Shown here: positions 33,315 to 45,681 of the stretch, piece after piece
Numbering within the stretch: the stretch's first letter is position 1
Layout: every line of letters starts with the position of its first letter
DNA from: Phenylobacterium deserti
GTDB taxonomy: Bacteria; Pseudomonadota; Alphaproteobacteria; Caulobacterales; Caulobacteraceae
Assembly (NCBI GenBank): GCA_945883235.1
Contig: CAMCXF010000010.1
Location: 36,826 to 100,825 of the forward strand
DNA length: 64,000 nt
Reading direction: 5' to 3'
Program-made: the position numbers and the translations under genes
Notes under the pieces: model-generated
The model's database searches: none
What the model was told of the DNA's origin: nothing
The model's input: only the letters and a program-made list of their open reading frames with translations

Positions 33315-35753
33315 ATGTTCCAGACCCGCGCTTCCCGCGCCGCGCTTGCTTCCGGCCTGGCCCTCCTGTTGGGCTCCGCTGCCATTGTCGCGCCAGGGCT
33401 GGCCTATGCCCAGGCCGAGCGCGGTGGCGCGATTCAGCGGATTCTCGTCCAGGGCAACGAGCGGATCGAACCTTCGACCGTCATTTCATATCTCCCGGTG
33501 GCAACAGGCGAAACCGTCGACCCGGCCAAGATCGACCTGGCGCTGAAGGCCCTGTTCCGGACCGATCTGTTTTCGGACGTCAAGATCGACTTCAGAAACG
33601 GCGACCTGATCGTCACGGTCGTCGAAAATCCAATCATCAATCGCGTGATCTTCGAGGGCAACAAGGGCCTGAAGGAAGACAAGCTGCGCGACGAGGTGAC
33701 GGTGCGTCCTCGTGGTATCTTCACCCGGTCCAAGGTGCAGAGCGATGTCCAGCGGATCGTGGAGCTCTACCGCCGCTCCGGCCGGATTTCCGCCGAGGTC
33801 ACGCCGCAGATCATCGAGTTGCCGCAGAAGCGGGTAGATCTGATCTTCAAGATCGATGAGGGCCCCAAGAGCGGCATTCTGTCGGTCAACATCCTGGGCA
33901 ACAAGGCGTTCTCGGACAATGATCTGCGGGACGTCGTCGTCACGGAAGAGACGCGCTGGTTCAAGTTTTTCTCCAACAACGCCAACTACGATCCTGACCG
34001 GCTGGAGTACGACAAGGAACAGCTTCGGAAGCATTATCGCAACCGTGGCTACTATGATTTCCGGGTGACCTCTGCGGTGGCCGAGCTGGCACCGGACAAG
34101 AACGGCTTTGTCATCACCTATAATGTCGACGAAGGCCCGCGGTACAAGTTCGGCAAGGTCCAGGTAGAAACCGAGCTTCAGAAGCTGGACAAGACCGTCC
34201 TGGAGGCGCTGCTATCGGTGCGCTCCGGCGAGGTCTATCAGGATGAACAGATTGAGCAGGCGACAGACACGCTGACGTTTGCCGCCGGTGCTGCGGGCTT
34301 TGCGTTCGTGGACGTTCGGCCCCGCTACACACCCAACCGTGACAAGGGCGTCGTGGACGTCACCTTCTCGGTCAAGGAAGGCCCGCGCGTCTACGTTGAT
34401 CGCATCGAGATCGTCGGCAACACCCAGACGCTCGACTATGTCATCCGCCGCGAGATGAGCGTGGTGGAGGGCGACGCCTACAACCGTGCCCTCGTCGACC
34501 GTTCCAAGCGCCAGATCCGCTCGCTGGGCTTCTTCAAAGAGGTCGAGATCACCGAAATTCCGGGCTCCTCGCCGGACCGTACGGCCTTGCAGGTCAAGAT
34601 CGAGGAGCAGCCGACGGGCGAGCTCTCGTTCAGCGCGGGCTATTCATCCGTCGATCAACTGGTGCTGGATCTGGGCATCACCCAGCGCAATTTCCGCGGT
34701 CGTGGCCAGGATGTTCGGGCGCGGATATCGGTAGGATCCCTGAGGCAACAACTGGACGTCTCGTTCACAGAGCCCCGGTTCCTGAATCGTGACGTCGCCG
34801 CCGGTGTCGATGTCTATGGCTACCGGTACGATCTGTCCGAGTTCTCGGCCTATAAAACCACCACGTTCGGTACGACCTTCCGGGCGAACTTCCCGCTCAG
34901 CATCGATAGTCGCGGAGCGGTGCGATACACACTGCGGCAGGATGATATCCAGATCGACGGTCTGCTTTGCGACCCTTCGGTCGGCGTCGTGCTGTCGGCA
35001 TCGCTGTGTGAACAGGTTGGCAAGCGGTTGACGTCCCTTGTGGGCTATGGCGGTCGACTTGATCGCCGCAACGACTATCTGAACCCGACGCGCGGCTTCT
35101 ATGTCGACGTCAATCAGGACCTTGCGGGTCTGGGCGGCGATGTGAACTTCCTGCGGACCGACCTGGAGGCCGGCTGGTTCTATGGCTTCACGAAGGATCT
35201 GATTTTCTCGGTCGTGGGGTCTGCCGGCTACGTCGTAGGCTGGGGCGGAGACAGCGTCCGGATCAACGATCGCTACTACAAGGGCGGCCTGAACTTCCGG
35301 GGCTTCGAGACGGCCGGTATCGGACCGCGCGACCTATCGTTGCAACGGGCCGACGCCCTGGGCGGCAAGGCATTCGCTATCGGCACGCTTGAGTTGACCG
35401 TGCCGACGTTCCTGCCCGAACAATACGGTATCAAGGCTGCGGTGTTCAGTGATGTCGGAACACTCGGTTTGCTCGACAAGAAGGACCGCAACTATCGCGC
35501 CGGCGATGTGGATTGTATCAATTCAACGCTGATCGATCCGACTGACCCGACCAAGACCATTTCAAATCTCGCCATTCCGGGGACGCGCAACGTCTGTATC
35601 CGCGATGACCTCTCGCTCCGGGCCTCGGCCGGTGTCAGCATTTTCTGGAAATCCCCTATGGGACCCATCCGCTTCGACTTCAGCCGCGTACTGGCCAAAG
35701 AAATCTATGACCGGGAAGAAACGTTCCGGTTCTCCACTTCAACCAGGTTCTAG
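33315..35753 (+). CDS. bamA: Outer membrane assembly factor BamA
   Basis: POTRA repeats after a signal peptide; C-terminal barrel ending in F (FRFSTSTRF). Confidence 0.95.
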   Translation: MFQTRASRAALASGLALLLGSAAIVAPGLAYAQAERGGAIQRILVQGNERIEPSTVISYLPVATGETVDPAKIDLALKALFRTDLFSDVKIDFRNGDLIVTVVENPIINRVIFEGNKGLKEDKLRDEVTVRPRGIFTRSKVQSDVQRIVELYRRSGRISAEVTPQIIELPQKRVDLIFKIDEGPKSGILSVNILGNKAFSDNDLRDVVVTEETRWFKFFSNNANYDPDRLEYDKEQLRKHYRNRGYYDFRVTSAVAELAPDKNGFVITYNVDEGPRYKFGKVQVETELQKLDKTVLEALLSVRSGEVYQDEQIEQATDTLTFAAGAAGFAFVDVRPRYTPNRDKGVVDVTFSVKEGPRVYVDRIEIVGNTQTLDYVIRREMSVVEGDAYNRALVDRSKRQIRSLGFFKEVEITEIPGSSPDRTALQVKIEEQPTGELSFSAGYSSVDQLVLDLGITQRNFRGRGQDVRARISVGSLRQQLDVSFTEPRFLNRDVAAGVDVYGYRYDLSEFSAYKTTTFGTTFRANFPLSIDSRGAVRYTLRQDDIQIDGLLCDPSVGVVLSASLCEQVGKRLTSLVGYGGRLDRRNDYLNPTRGFYVDVNQDLAGLGGDVNFLRTDLEAGWFYGFTKDLIFSVVGSAGYVVGWGGDSVRINDRYYKGGLNFRGFETAGIGPRDLSLQRADALGGKAFAIGTLELTVPTFLPEQYGIKAAVFSDVGTLGLLDKKDRNYRAGDVDCINSTLIDPTDPTKTISNLAIPGTRNVCIRDDLSLRASAGVSIFWKSPMGPIRFDFSRVLAKEIYDREETFRFSTSTRF

Positions 35754-35757
35754 AAAC

Positions 35758-36432
35758 ATGAACGTAAAGACTATCGTTTCGGCGAGCTGCGCCGCGACCC
35801 TTATGCTCTCCGGTGCGAGCACCGCCGTTGCGCAAGCGCCGGCCGCAGCGCCATTGCCGCCGCCGCAGGTTACCCATGGCGCGCCGGTACCCGGCGTTTG
35901 CGTCTTCTCCGGCGAGGCTGCCATCGGTGCGTCCACAGTAGGAAAGTTTGTGTTCACGCGGCTTCAACAGTTGACCCAACAGGCCAGCGCGGAAGTCAGC
36001 GCCGAGGAAACCACCCTCAACACCGACGCGAAGACCCTAGACGGCCAACGCGCGACGCTGGATCAGAACGCGTTCGAGACCCGTGCGTCGGCCATCCAGG
36101 TTCGCGCCAATGCCCTCCAGCGCAAGGTGCAGCAGCGGAATGCAGAAATGCAGCGCACCCAGGAAAAGGCGCTTGGGCGGCTGAGCGACGAAATCGCGCC
36201 GTTGGTGCGGACGTCTTATCAGGCCAAGGGTTGCTCGATCCTCATGAACCGCGAGGCTCTGACCCTGAATCTCGCCAATCCGGCCATGGACATCACGGCG
36301 CCCGTTGTGACGGCGCTGAATGCCAAGATCACGCAGTTCACGTTTGATCGTGAGCGGCTGGACCAGGCCGCGTCCAATCAGGCCGCCGGGCGTCCTGCTG
36401 CGCCTGCCGCTGCTCCGGCTCCCCGGCGCTAG
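35758..36432 (+). CDS. OmpH/Skp-family periplasmic chaperone
   Basis: Signal peptide, coiled-coil LQRKVQQRNAEMQRTQEKALGRLSDEI; between bamA and lpxD. Confidence 0.85.
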   Translation: MNVKTIVSASCAATLMLSGASTAVAQAPAAAPLPPPQVTHGAPVPGVCVFSGEAAIGASTVGKFVFTRLQQLTQQASAEVSAEETTLNTDAKTLDGQRATLDQNAFETRASAIQVRANALQRKVQQRNAEMQRTQEKALGRLSDEIAPLVRTSYQAKGCSILMNREALTLNLANPAMDITAPVVTALNAKITQFTFDRERLDQAASNQAAGRPAAPAAAPAPRR

Positions 36433-36473
36433 GCAAAGGCCCTGAGTTCGGGTTACGGCACCAAAGGTAGTCA

Positions 36474-37490
36474 ATGCCCGATCCGCGGTTCTTTGAAGAT
36501 CTCGGCCCCATCACCCTCGGCGATCTGGTCTCGCTCACCGGTGCTGAGTATGATGGCCGCGAGGCGGACATCCGTCTTGTCTCGCGTGTCGCGGTGTTGG
36601 CGCACGCCGGGCCTGACAGCGCCACCTTTCTGAGCGATAGGCGCTATGCGGATCAGTTGGCAGCCGCGCGGCCTGCGGCCTGCTTTGTGCGTCGTGATTG
36701 TGCGGACCTGGTCCCGGTAGACTGTGCCAGGTTGATCTGCAGCAACCCCCAGGCCGCCTATGCCATCGCCGCACAGCGACTGCACAGGCCGCGTTTTGGC
36801 GGTGGCGAAGCTATCGCTAGAGACGCGACAACAGAAACCGATGTGATCCTTGGACCGGGCGTCGTAGTTGGGCCCGGAGCCCATATCGGGCGGGGTACCC
36901 GGATTGGTGCCAACACGGTTCTGGGACCGGGAGTCACAGTCGGGCGAGACTGTGAAATCGCGGCAAACGTCACCGTCGGTTTTGCGTTGATCGGTGACCG
37001 GGTGAAAATCCTGGCCGGCGCGGTGATTGGAGAACCCGGTTTCGGGGCGACCGTCGGGCCCGCTGGCCTGATCGATATCCCCCAGTTGGGTCGGGTGATC
37101 ATCCAGGACGGCGTGTCGATCGGCGCCAATACCACGATTGATCGCGGGGCCTACGAAGACACGGTGATCGGCGAGAATACCAAGATCGACAACCTGGTGC
37201 AGATCGCCCACAACGTGCGTGTGGGTCGCAACTGTGTGATGGCGGCGCAGACGGGGATCTCCGGTAGCGTCTTGATCGGTGATGGCGCGCAATTCGGTGG
37301 CCGCGCCGGGGTTTCCGACCATGTGACCATCGGGACAGGCGCCCGGGTTGGTGCGGCAGCCGGGGTAATGAAGGATATTCCAGCCGGAGAAACCTGGGGC
37401 GGCATGCCCGCCAGGCCGATCCGTCACTGGCTCAAGGAAACGGCATGGCTGGCCCGCATGGCCAGCCGCAAGGGTGGGAAGCAGACATGA
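36474..37490 (+). CDS. lpxD: UDP-3-O-acylglucosamine N-acyltransferase
   Basis: Hexapeptide repeats; [33 protein letters not shown]. Confidence 0.95.
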   Translation: MPDPRFFEDLGPITLGDLVSLTGAEYDGREADIRLVSRVAVLAHAGPDSATFLSDRRYADQLAAARPAACFVRRDCADLVPVDCARLICSNPQAAYAIAAQRLHRPRFGGGEAIARDATTETDVILGPGVVVGPGAHIGRGTRIGANTVLGPGVTVGRDCEIAANVTVGFALIGDRVKILAGAVIGEPGFGATVGPAGLIDIPQLGRVIIQDGVSIGANTTIDRGAYEDTVIGENTKIDNLVQIAHNVRVGRNCVMAAQTGISGSVLIGDGAQFGGRAGVSDHVTIGTGARVGAAAGVMKDIPAGETWGGMPARPIRHWLKETAWLARMASRKGGKQT

Positions 37491-37957
37491 CGCGCAAGGC
37501 GCCGGTGGCGGTCAATCCCACCGATATCGACATCACCGAAATCCTGCTGCGTATCCCGCACCGCTACCCCTTTCTGCTGGTGGACCGGTGCGAGGACTAC
37601 AAGGTCTCGGAATCCATCGTCGGCATCAAATGCGTCACCGTAAATGAGCCGTTCTTCCAGGGCCATTTCCCCAGTTATCCCGTGATGCCGGCGGTGTTGT
37701 TGATTGAAGCCATGGCTCAGACGGGTGCCGTGTTGATGTCAAAATCGTTGGATGTTGACGTTGCCGGCAAGGCGATCTTCTTCATGTCGGCTGACAATTG
37801 CCGCTTCCGGTCGCCTGTTCGTCCGGGTGATGTCGTGCGCATGCCGGTTCGCGTGGTCCGGCACCGGGGAGATGTATTCAAGTTTGCAGGCCAGGCCATG
37901 GTCGGCGACAAGGTGGCGGCCGAGTGCGAGTTCGCCGCCATGGTGGTGGAGACCTGA
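37487..37957 (+). CDS. fabZ: 3-hydroxyacyl-ACP dehydratase
   Basis: [39 protein letters not shown]. Confidence 0.95.
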   Translation: MTRKAPVAVNPTDIDITEILLRIPHRYPFLLVDRCEDYKVSESIVGIKCVTVNEPFFQGHFPSYPVMPAVLLIEAMAQTGAVLMSKSLDVDVAGKAIFFMSADNCRFRSPVRPGDVVRMPVRVVRHRGDVFKFAGQAMVGDKVAAECEFAAMVVET

Positions 37958-37961
37958 TCAC

Positions 37962-38759
37962 TTGAGCGTAGACATTCATCCGACCGCCCTGGTCGCCAAA
38001 GGCGCCGAACTGGCGGATGGCGTCAGCATCGGTCCGTTCTCGATCATCGGCGAGCACGTCCGGATCGGCGCGGGCACGCAGGTACTTGCCCACGTGGTGA
38101 TCGAAAACCGCACGACCATCGGCGAGGGTTGTTCGATCCGCAACTTCTCCAACCTGGGCGGGCCGCCGCACCACACGGGCTACAACGGCGAGCCGACTGA
38201 ACTCATCATCGGCGATCGCAACAAGGTCTGGGAGCATGTGACGATGCACATCGCCGCGCCGGGTGGCGACGGCTTCACCCGGGTCGGCAACGATGGCATG
38301 TACATGGCCACCAGCCACGTGGGCCACGACTGCGTGGTGGGCGACAACGTGATCCTGGCCCACTCGGCGACACTGGGCGGCCACGTCCACGTCGGCGACT
38401 TCGTAATGGTCAGCGGATTGGCGGCGGTGCACCAGTTCTGTCGGGTGGGCCGTTATTCCTTCATCGGTGGCCTCGCTGCCGTGACCAAGGACGTAATCCC
38501 CTACGGCATGGTGTGGGGAAACCACGCCCACCTGGAGGGCCTGAACCTCGTGGGCCTTAAACGCCGCGACTTCAGTCGCGAGACCATCAGCGAACTCCGC
38601 TCGGCCTACCGCCTCCTGTTCGCGGAGGAGGGTACGTTCCAGGAGCGTGTCGACGACGCGGTGATCACATTCGGAAAGAGCGCGCCGGTCATGGAAATAA
38701 TCGACTTCATCCGCGCTGACGGTAGTCGACCCCTCTGCCTGCCAGAGCGCGAGATCTGA
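37962..38759 (+). CDS. lpxA: UDP-N-acetylglucosamine O-acyltransferase (TTG start)
   Basis: [55 protein letters not shown] start just after fabZ stop. Confidence 0.94.
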   Translation: MSVDIHPTALVAKGAELADGVSIGPFSIIGEHVRIGAGTQVLAHVVIENRTTIGEGCSIRNFSNLGGPPHHTGYNGEPTELIIGDRNKVWEHVTMHIAAPGGDGFTRVGNDGMYMATSHVGHDCVVGDNVILAHSATLGGHVHVGDFVMVSGLAAVHQFCRVGRYSFIGGLAAVTKDVIPYGMVWGNHAHLEGLNLVGLKRRDFSRETISELRSAYRLLFAEEGTFQERVDDAVITFGKSAPVMEIIDFIRADGSRPLCLPEREI

Positions 38760-39598
38760 TGGACAAGCTGGGCCTGATCGCCGGCGGCGGCAATCTGCCG
38801 GTGGAGATCGCCCGGCATTGCGAACGTTCCGGTCGTCCACTGTTTGTAATCCGGCTGAAGGGGTTCGCAGGCAGCGGACTCCAGCCCTATGCGGGTGCCG
38901 AGGTCGGACTGGCCGAAATTGGCAAATGCCTGAAGGCGCTGAAGCGCGCCGGGTGCCGCGCAGTCTGTCTGGCCGGCGATGTGGCACGCCCGGACTTCAC
39001 CAGTCTGGTCCCGGATTTCAGAGGTCTGATGCTGCTGCCTCAGGTGATCGCGAGCGCGCGCAGGGGCGATGACGCCTTGCTTCGCGTCATGGTCGGGGTG
39101 TTCGAGAAGGCTGGGTTCGCGGTGCAGGGCGCTCACGAGGTGATGCATGACCTGGCCCTGCCGATCGGGCTGCTGGGTTCGTGTTCGCCCGGCCCGGAAG
39201 ACCTCGCCGACGCCGAACGCGCTCTGCAGGTTGCCCGCGCGATAGGACAATTGGATATCGGTCAGGCTGCAGTCGTGTCTCGTGGCCTGGTGCTGGCCGT
39301 CGAGGCTCAGGAGGGCACGGACGCTGTCCTGGCGCGCGTGGCCGACCTGCCTGCCCATCTGAAGGGCAAGCCGGGCGCGGGCGCGGGCGTTCTCGCCAAG
39401 GCTCCCAAGCCGATCCAGGAGACGCGGGTTGACCTCCCGACCATTGGCCTGGCCACCATCCATGGCGTAGCTCGAGCAGGGTTGGCCGGGATTATTGGTG
39501 AGGCTGGTCGCCTGCTGGTTCTGGATCGCGAGGCTGTCATAGAACTGGCAGATGAGCTCGGGGTGTTCATCCTGGGCGTGGACCCTGCCACCCCATGA
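38759..39598 (+). CDS. lpxI: UDP-2,3-diacylglucosamine pyrophosphatase LpxI (DUF1009)
   Basis: [22 protein letters not shown]; between lpxA and lpxB. Confidence 0.92.
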   Translation: MDKLGLIAGGGNLPVEIARHCERSGRPLFVIRLKGFAGSGLQPYAGAEVGLAEIGKCLKALKRAGCRAVCLAGDVARPDFTSLVPDFRGLMLLPQVIASARRGDDALLRVMVGVFEKAGFAVQGAHEVMHDLALPIGLLGSCSPGPEDLADAERALQVARAIGQLDIGQAAVVSRGLVLAVEAQEGTDAVLARVADLPAHLKGKPGAGAGVLAKAPKPIQETRVDLPTIGLATIHGVARAGLAGIIGEAGRLLVLDREAVIELADELGVFILGVDPATP

Positions 39599-40755
39599 AT
39601 CCACGGCCACTCACCGTGATGTTGGTGGCGGCCGAGGCCTCCGGCGACGACCGGGGTGCCGGCCTTGCCCGCGCTCTGAAACGGCGACTTGGTGACGATG
39701 TTCGTTTCGTCGGTGTCGGAGGTGCCAGAATGGCTGCCGAAGGCGTCGAAAGCCCGTTCGACATAACGGAGCTCTCCATCTTCGGATTGGTCGAGGGGTT
39801 GTTAGCGTATCCGATGGTGTTGCGGCGGGCGGACGAGACAGCTGCGCTGGCTGAGCGCGAGTGTCCGGATGTAGCGGTGCTGATTGATTCGTGGGGGTTC
39901 ACGCTGCGCGTTGCGCATCGGCTGAAAAAGCTCGGCATCCCGTTGGTGAAGTATGTCGCACCCCAGGTGTGGGCATCCCGGCCGGGTCGCGCCAGGACGG
40001 CCGCGAATTGGTTTGACCATCTGCTTACCATTCACGGGTTCGACGCACCGGCCTTTGAGGCGTACGGGTTACCGGTAACCTTTGTCGGGGACGCGACCCT
40101 GGCCATAGACTTCTCCGACGCGGATCCGGTGCGGCTGCGACGCGAGATTGGTGCTCGCCCGAACGAGCCTATCCTGTTGGTATTGCCGGGCAGTCGGCTT
40201 AGCGAGATCGATCGCATTTTGCCGGCATTCGAAGATGCCGTGACTCGCCTGAAGACCGAGCGACCCGACCTCCATGTGGTTGTCCCGGTCGCACCGACCG
40301 TAGCGGAGCTGGCCAAGACCCGTATCGCAGGCTGGCCACACCGCGTTCACGTTGTGGAGGGCGACCTTGCCAAGCGCGACGCCATGATGGCAGCCACGGT
40401 GGCGCTGGCGTGCTCTGGCACCGTCACGACGGAACTGGCCCTGGCGGGTTGTCCGATGGTGGTGGGGTACCGACTGGCACCGCTGACCTATGCTATTCTG
40501 AAGACCTTGATCCGCACCAAATGGGTCACGCTGTTCAATATCGCGGCCCGGGATTTTGTCGCGCCGGAACTCATCCAGAGCGCTTGCAACGGTCAAACGC
40601 TGGCTCGTGAGATCGCTCTGCGGCTGGATGACGCCGACCTGCGCGCGCGGCAGGTCGCGCGACAGTCGCAGGCCCTGCTGAAAATGGGTCGCGGCGGCCC
40701 CGATCCAAACGAGGCCGCCGCGAATGCCGTACTGGTCTTGATCGGGCGAAGTTAG
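39595..40755 (+). CDS. lpxB: Lipid-A-disaccharide synthase
   Basis: [61 protein letters not shown]. Confidence 0.95.
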   Translation: MNPRPLTVMLVAAEASGDDRGAGLARALKRRLGDDVRFVGVGGARMAAEGVESPFDITELSIFGLVEGLLAYPMVLRRADETAALAERECPDVAVLIDSWGFTLRVAHRLKKLGIPLVKYVAPQVWASRPGRARTAANWFDHLLTIHGFDAPAFEAYGLPVTFVGDATLAIDFSDADPVRLRREIGARPNEPILLVLPGSRLSEIDRILPAFEDAVTRLKTERPDLHVVVPVAPTVAELAKTRIAGWPHRVHVVEGDLAKRDAMMAATVALACSGTVTTELALAGCPMVVGYRLAPLTYAILKTLIRTKWVTLFNIAARDFVAPELIQSACNGQTLAREIALRLDDADLRARQVARQSQALLKMGRGGPDPNEAAANAVLVLIGRS

Positions 40756-42032
40756 CGCTTGTCGACGGACACAAAGCTGCGCGCCGGTGCGCCGGTATAA
40801 ATCTGGCGCGGACGGCCGATCTTCTGGGAGGGATCCTCGATCATTTCCTTCCACTGGGCGATCCAGCCCACGGTGCGGGCCAAGGCGAACAACACTGTGA
40901 ACATCTCGGGGGGGAAGCCCAGCGCCCGCAAGGTGATGCCGGAATAGAAGTCGACGTTTGGATAGAGTTTCCGCTCCACGAAGTACGGATCGCTAAGGGC
41001 GACCTTTTCCAGTTCGATGGCAACCTGCAGGATGGGGTCGTTCCCGGCCCCGACCTCGGCCAGCACCTCGTGGCAAGTCTTCTGCATGACCGTCGCGCGG
41101 GGGTCATAGTTTTTGTAAACGCGGTGGCCGAAACCCATCAGCAGATAGCGGCGATCTTTGACGCCCTGCACGAATTCCGGGATCTTATCGACGGTGCCGA
41201 TTTCCATCAGCATGTTGAGGCATTCTTCATTCGCCCCACCGTGCTTGGGACCCCAGAGCGAGGCGATGCCGGCAGCGATGCAGGCGAACGGATTGGCACC
41301 AGACGACCCGGCCAGTCGGACCGTCGACGTCGAGGCATTCTGCTCATGGTCGGCATGCAGGATGAAGATCCGATCCATGGCCTTGGTCAAGACCGGGTTC
41401 GGCACCCAGTCCTCGGCCGGAACCGAGAAGCACATGCGAAGGAAGTTCTCGGCGTAGGAAAGTTCATTGCGCGGGAACACGAACGGTTGACCACGGGAGT
41501 ATTTGAATGCCCGCGCCGCGATCGTCGGCATCTTGGCGATCATCCGATGGGCGGAGATCATCCGCTGCGCGGGATCGTTCACGTTGGTGCTGTCGTGATA
41601 GAAGGCTGAAAGCGCTCCCACCGCGCCGGTCATGATCGCCATTGGGTGAGCATCGCGCCGGAAACCCATGAAAAACCGGTCGAATTGCTCGTGGATCATG
41701 GTGTGATAGGTGATGTTGTGTTCGAATTCCTCGAACTGCGGCGCTGTTGGCAGTTCGCCATGCAGGAGCAGGTAACAAACTTCGAGGAAGCTCGACTGTT
41801 CGGCCAGCTCCATGATCGGGTAGCCACGGTGCAGCAGGATACCCGCATCGCCGTCGATGAAGGTGATCTTGCTCTCGCAAGATGCCGTCGACATGAATCC
41901 GGGATCATAGGTGAACACGTCGGCTTCCGCGTAGAGCTTGCGGATGTCCACAACTGCCGGACCGTCCGTGCCGCGTAGCACCGGAAGTTCGACGGTTTTT
42001 CCGTCAATCTCGAACTTCGCTGTACTGCCCAT
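40752..42032 (-). CDS. gltA: Citrate synthase
   Basis: [47 protein letters not shown]. Confidence 0.97.
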   Translation of the reverse strand: MGSTAKFEIDGKTVELPVLRGTDGPAVVDIRKLYAEADVFTYDPGFMSTASCESKITFIDGDAGILLHRGYPIMELAEQSSFLEVCYLLLHGELPTAPQFEEFEHNITYHTMIHEQFDRFFMGFRRDAHPMAIMTGAVGALSAFYHDSTNVNDPAQRMISAHRMIAKMPTIAARAFKYSRGQPFVFPRNELSYAENFLRMCFSVPAEDWVPNPVLTKAMDRIFILHADHEQNASTSTVRLAGSSGANPFACIAAGIASLWGPKHGGANEECLNMLMEIGTVDKIPEFVQGVKDRRYLLMGFGHRVYKNYDPRATVMQKTCHEVLAEVGAGNDPILQVAIELEKVALSDPYFVERKLYPNVDFYSGITLRALGFPPEMFTVLFALARTVGWIAQWKEMIEDPSQKIGRPRQIYTGAPARSFVSVDKR

Positions 42033-42086
42033 AAGATCCCCTTCGCGCCTGCGAGATAGAACACATGATTGAGCGCTTATACCCGT

Positions 42087-43493
42087 TTAAGCGGGGAGCG
42101 AAAGCGCGTCGTCAATTCGGCCGAGGCTCTCGTCACGCCCCAGAGCGGTCATCGTTCCGGCGAGGTCTGGAGCAGGCGAGCCGCCAGACAGAACCGACCG
42201 GAGCGGGGCTCCAAACTTGCCGATGCCGACGCCGTCGGCCTCCGCGAACGCCCGGACAGCGACTTCAAGCCCCGGAACGCTCCAGTCGGTGACCTGGGCC
42301 AAGGCGAGGCGAAGCCTGGTCAGCCGCGCGCGGGTCTCGTCGGTCAGCTGCTCAAGCGCCTTTGAGGGCAATTCAAGAGGTCGTGACTTCAGCGAAAAAA
42401 TCACCGCGTCGGCCAGTTCCAGAGTGGTCTTGACCCCGTCACGGACAAACGGGATCAACCCTGCAATCAGGGTCTCATCGCCCTGGCGAAGGTGGAAGTC
42501 GCGGCCCTTGAGGATTGTCGCGACGAGCGCGGCCAGGCGGACGGGATCTGCCTCCCGGATGTAGTGGTTGTTCAGGTGATTGAGCTTGGCCCAGTCCAGC
42601 CGCGCGGCGGCGCTGACCACGTCCTTGATGTCGAACCATTCAATGGCCTGGGCATCAGAGAAGATCTCGTCATCGCCATGGCCCCAGCCCAGCTTGGCCA
42701 GATAGTTGCGCAGGGATTCCGGCAGATAGCCCATGCCATCGAACTCGCTCACCGCCTGGGCCCCATGCCGCTTTGACAGTTTCGCGCCATCGGGGCCGTG
42801 GATCAGCGGCAGGTGAGCCCAGACGGGAACCTCCCAGTCCATCGCCTGATAGATGATCGTCTGACGCGCGGCGTTGTTCAGGTGATCGTCGCCGCGAATG
42901 ACGTGGGTGATGGCCATGTCGTGGTCATCGACCACGACGGCCAGATTGTAGGTCGGGTTTCCATCCGACCGCAGCAGGATCAGGTCGTCCAGCCCGCTGT
43001 TCTGAAACCTGACATCACCTTTCACGGCATCAGCCACGACAGTGTCGCCGTCTAGCGGGCTCTTCAGGCGCACGGCATATGGGCGATCAGGCCAGGTCGC
43101 CGGATCAGCGCCGCGCCACGGAGATCGGACGACGCGGCCCTCGGCGCGGGCGCGCTCGCGCTCGACCTCAAGCTCCTCGGCGGTCATGTAGTCACGATAG
43201 GCCTGACCACGGGTTTCCAGTTCCGCGACCACCTCGCGATGGCGGTCGGCGCGGGCGAATTGAAACACTGGCGGCTCGTCGGACTCCATGCCTAACCAGG
43301 ACAGACCGTCGAAAATTACCTGGACTGCAGCATCCGTCGATCGCTCACGATCGGTGTCTTCCACGCGCAACAGGAACTTCCCACCCGTATGGCGCGCAAA
43401 AAGCCAGTTGAAAAGTGCGGTCCGAGCCGTGCCAATGTGCATCATGCCGGTAGGTGACGGGGCGATCCGGGTGCGGACAGGACGATCGGACAT
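42087..43493 (-). CDS. gltX: Glutamate--tRNA ligase
   Basis: RTRIAPSPTGMMHIGTARTALFNWLFARH, KLSKRHGAQAV (KMSKS-type); start MSDRPVRTR at 43493. Confidence 0.95.
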   Translation of the reverse strand: MSDRPVRTRIAPSPTGMMHIGTARTALFNWLFARHTGGKFLLRVEDTDRERSTDAAVQVIFDGLSWLGMESDEPPVFQFARADRHREVVAELETRGQAYRDYMTAEELEVERERARAEGRVVRSPWRGADPATWPDRPYAVRLKSPLDGDTVVADAVKGDVRFQNSGLDDLILLRSDGNPTYNLAVVVDDHDMAITHVIRGDDHLNNAARQTIIYQAMDWEVPVWAHLPLIHGPDGAKLSKRHGAQAVSEFDGMGYLPESLRNYLAKLGWGHGDDEIFSDAQAIEWFDIKDVVSAAARLDWAKLNHLNNHYIREADPVRLAALVATILKGRDFHLRQGDETLIAGLIPFVRDGVKTTLELADAVIFSLKSRPLELPSKALEQLTDETRARLTRLRLALAQVTDWSVPGLEVAVRAFAEADGVGIGKFGAPLRSVLSGGSPAPDLAGTMTALGRDESLGRIDDALSLPA

Positions 43494-43529
43494 AGAACTC
43501 GATGGGGCTGGGGAGGGCGCGGGCCGCCG

Positions 43530-45681
43530 TGCGGGTGGGCCTCTTAGCACATGGGCTGAAGGGCGTCATAGGCTCGGCAGGCTGTGGGCCTGGGTCGTCG
43601 ATCAAACCGACGCCCAGGCCGATCGCTGGACGTTATGGACCCCTGTGGCGTTTGGCCTGGGCTGCGGCCTCTATTTCGGACTGTTGAGAGAGCCGCAACT
43701 TTGGGCCGCCTGGGTGGCCGTGCTGATAGCTGCCGGTTTGTTAGTGGCAACGCGCTGGAGCGGTTGGCGATCAACGACATTGCTGCTGGTCCTGGGTGCT
43801 TGCGCCATCGGCGGTTTTGCAGTAGCAAAGCTTCGCACCGAGAGCGTCAAGGCACCGATCGCCCAAAGCGGCGCGCGACCTCAATGGGTCGAGGCCTGGG
43901 TGGTCGACGTGGCTTCGCCGGGCGTTGGCGGACAGCGATTACTGCTCGCACCGATCCGGATCGGTGACCTCGGCCCGGACATGACCCCGACCCGCATGCG
44001 CGTCACCCTGCGTCCCGACGCGGGTTTGCCCGAGCCAGGCCAAGCCGTCCGCCTGATGGCGATCCTAAATCCACCACCACCGCCTGCCAGCCCGGGTTCC
44101 TACGACTTTGCACGCGACGCTTTTTTCGAAAGCGTCGGGGCTGTCGGGCTGGCGCTGCGTGCGCCGGAGCAGATCACCGCAGAGCGACCGGCTCCTTGGC
44201 GACTGAGGCTGACGATGCGGGTCAACGAGGTGCGCTGGGCGCTGACCAACCGCATCGTCGACACCTTGGGTCCCGACACGGGTGGGCTGGCAGCGGCCAT
44301 GACCACGGGCCACGAGGCGTTCATTCCGCGCGAGCAGGTGGAGAACCTGCGGGCCGCCGGCCTGGCTCACATCGTTTCGATCAGCGGCCTGCACATGGCC
44401 ATTGTTGGCGGCTTTGCCTTTGCTGCGGCCCGCCTGCTGGTGGCGGCCTGGCCGTGGCTGGCGCTTCGGGTATCGGGCAAGAAGATCGCCGCTCTTGTCG
44501 GTCTGGCTGCGGTTGGCGGATACTTGGTGCTGTCGGGAGCGCCACCGCCGGCCGAGCGCGCCGCCATCACGGCCGCTGTGGCGTTTGCCGCGATCCTTGT
44601 CGACCGTCAGGCCATCAGTCTGCACGCTCTGGCGCTGGCAGCCATGGCCGTACTGCTCTTGCAACCAGAGGCGGTCACCGAACCCGGGTTCCAGATGTCG
44701 TTCGCAGCAACCGCCGCGTTGGTGGCGCTGGCCGAAATCTGGCCGCGACCGTTCCGCGAGATTGAGGTCCCTTGGCCGATCCGACTGTTCCAGGCGGCCG
44801 TCACCTGGACATTGGCCAGTATCGCCGTCAGCTTCATCGCGGGCCTGGCCACTGGACCCTTCGCAATCCAGCACTTCAACCGGGTCTCGACCTGGGGGTT
44901 GTTCGCTAATCTGGCCGTGGCACCGATTTCCTCGTTCCTGATGATGCCAGGCCTGGCGCTGGGTGCGGCCCTGACACCCTTCGGACTTGGCAAGGCACCG
45001 CTGGAGGTGGCCGGCTGGTCTATTGGCCTGATGAATCAGATTGCAAGTTTCGCGGCGGGCGCGCCGTCCGCTCAGCTGGTGGTGCCCAGCGCGCCGGACT
45101 GGGTGCTACCGGTCAGCTTTCTGGGGCTGTTGTTCGCATGTCTTTGGAAGGGCCCGCTCAGGTGGCTCGGTGTGCCTTTGGCCTGCGCGGTGCTTTGGGC
45201 ACCACGACCGCCCGCGCCAGATGCCTGGGTCAGCGCGGACGGTGCTGCCGTCGCGATCCGTGACGGCAAGGATGCCGCATTGCTCCGGCCCGATGTGAAA
45301 CTGTTCGGTGCCGAGCTCTGGGCCCGACGACGGGGTCTCACCCCGCTCAAGACCAACATGGAACGCGACGCGCGGTTTGCCTGCGATGCCTGGAGCTGTA
45401 CGCCGCTGGCGGTGGCTCCGGTTCAGCTCTCAGCCGCCTGGAACCTGAAGCGGCCCCTCAAGGATGGGCGACTGGAGGCGTTGTGCGCAGGCGCGGCCAT
45501 TGTGGTGCTCCGCAATGACTTTCGGCCGGAGAGTTGTCGCGCGCCGCTTGTCCTGACGGGACGGGATTTTGCGAAGGGCGGGTCCGCGGAAATCTTCCGA
45601 ACGAGAACCGGCTGGCGCATCGTCTGGGCGCAGGACCTGCGCGGGCACCGCCCCTGGACCTGGGGCTACGACCCGCGATGA
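43530..45681 (+). CDS. comEC: ComEC/Rec2-family membrane protein (start approximate)
   Basis: Competence domain: AAAMTTGHEAFIPREQVENLRAAGLAHIVSISGLHMAIVGGF; C-terminal region lacks HxHxDH; the ORF-track start at 43288 lies over gltX so the true start is downstream. Confidence 0.85.

Noticed and set aside
40752-40755. 4-bp convergent overlap of lpxB and gltA as a regulatory feature
   Set aside because: Simple compact convergent gene ends; no further signal.
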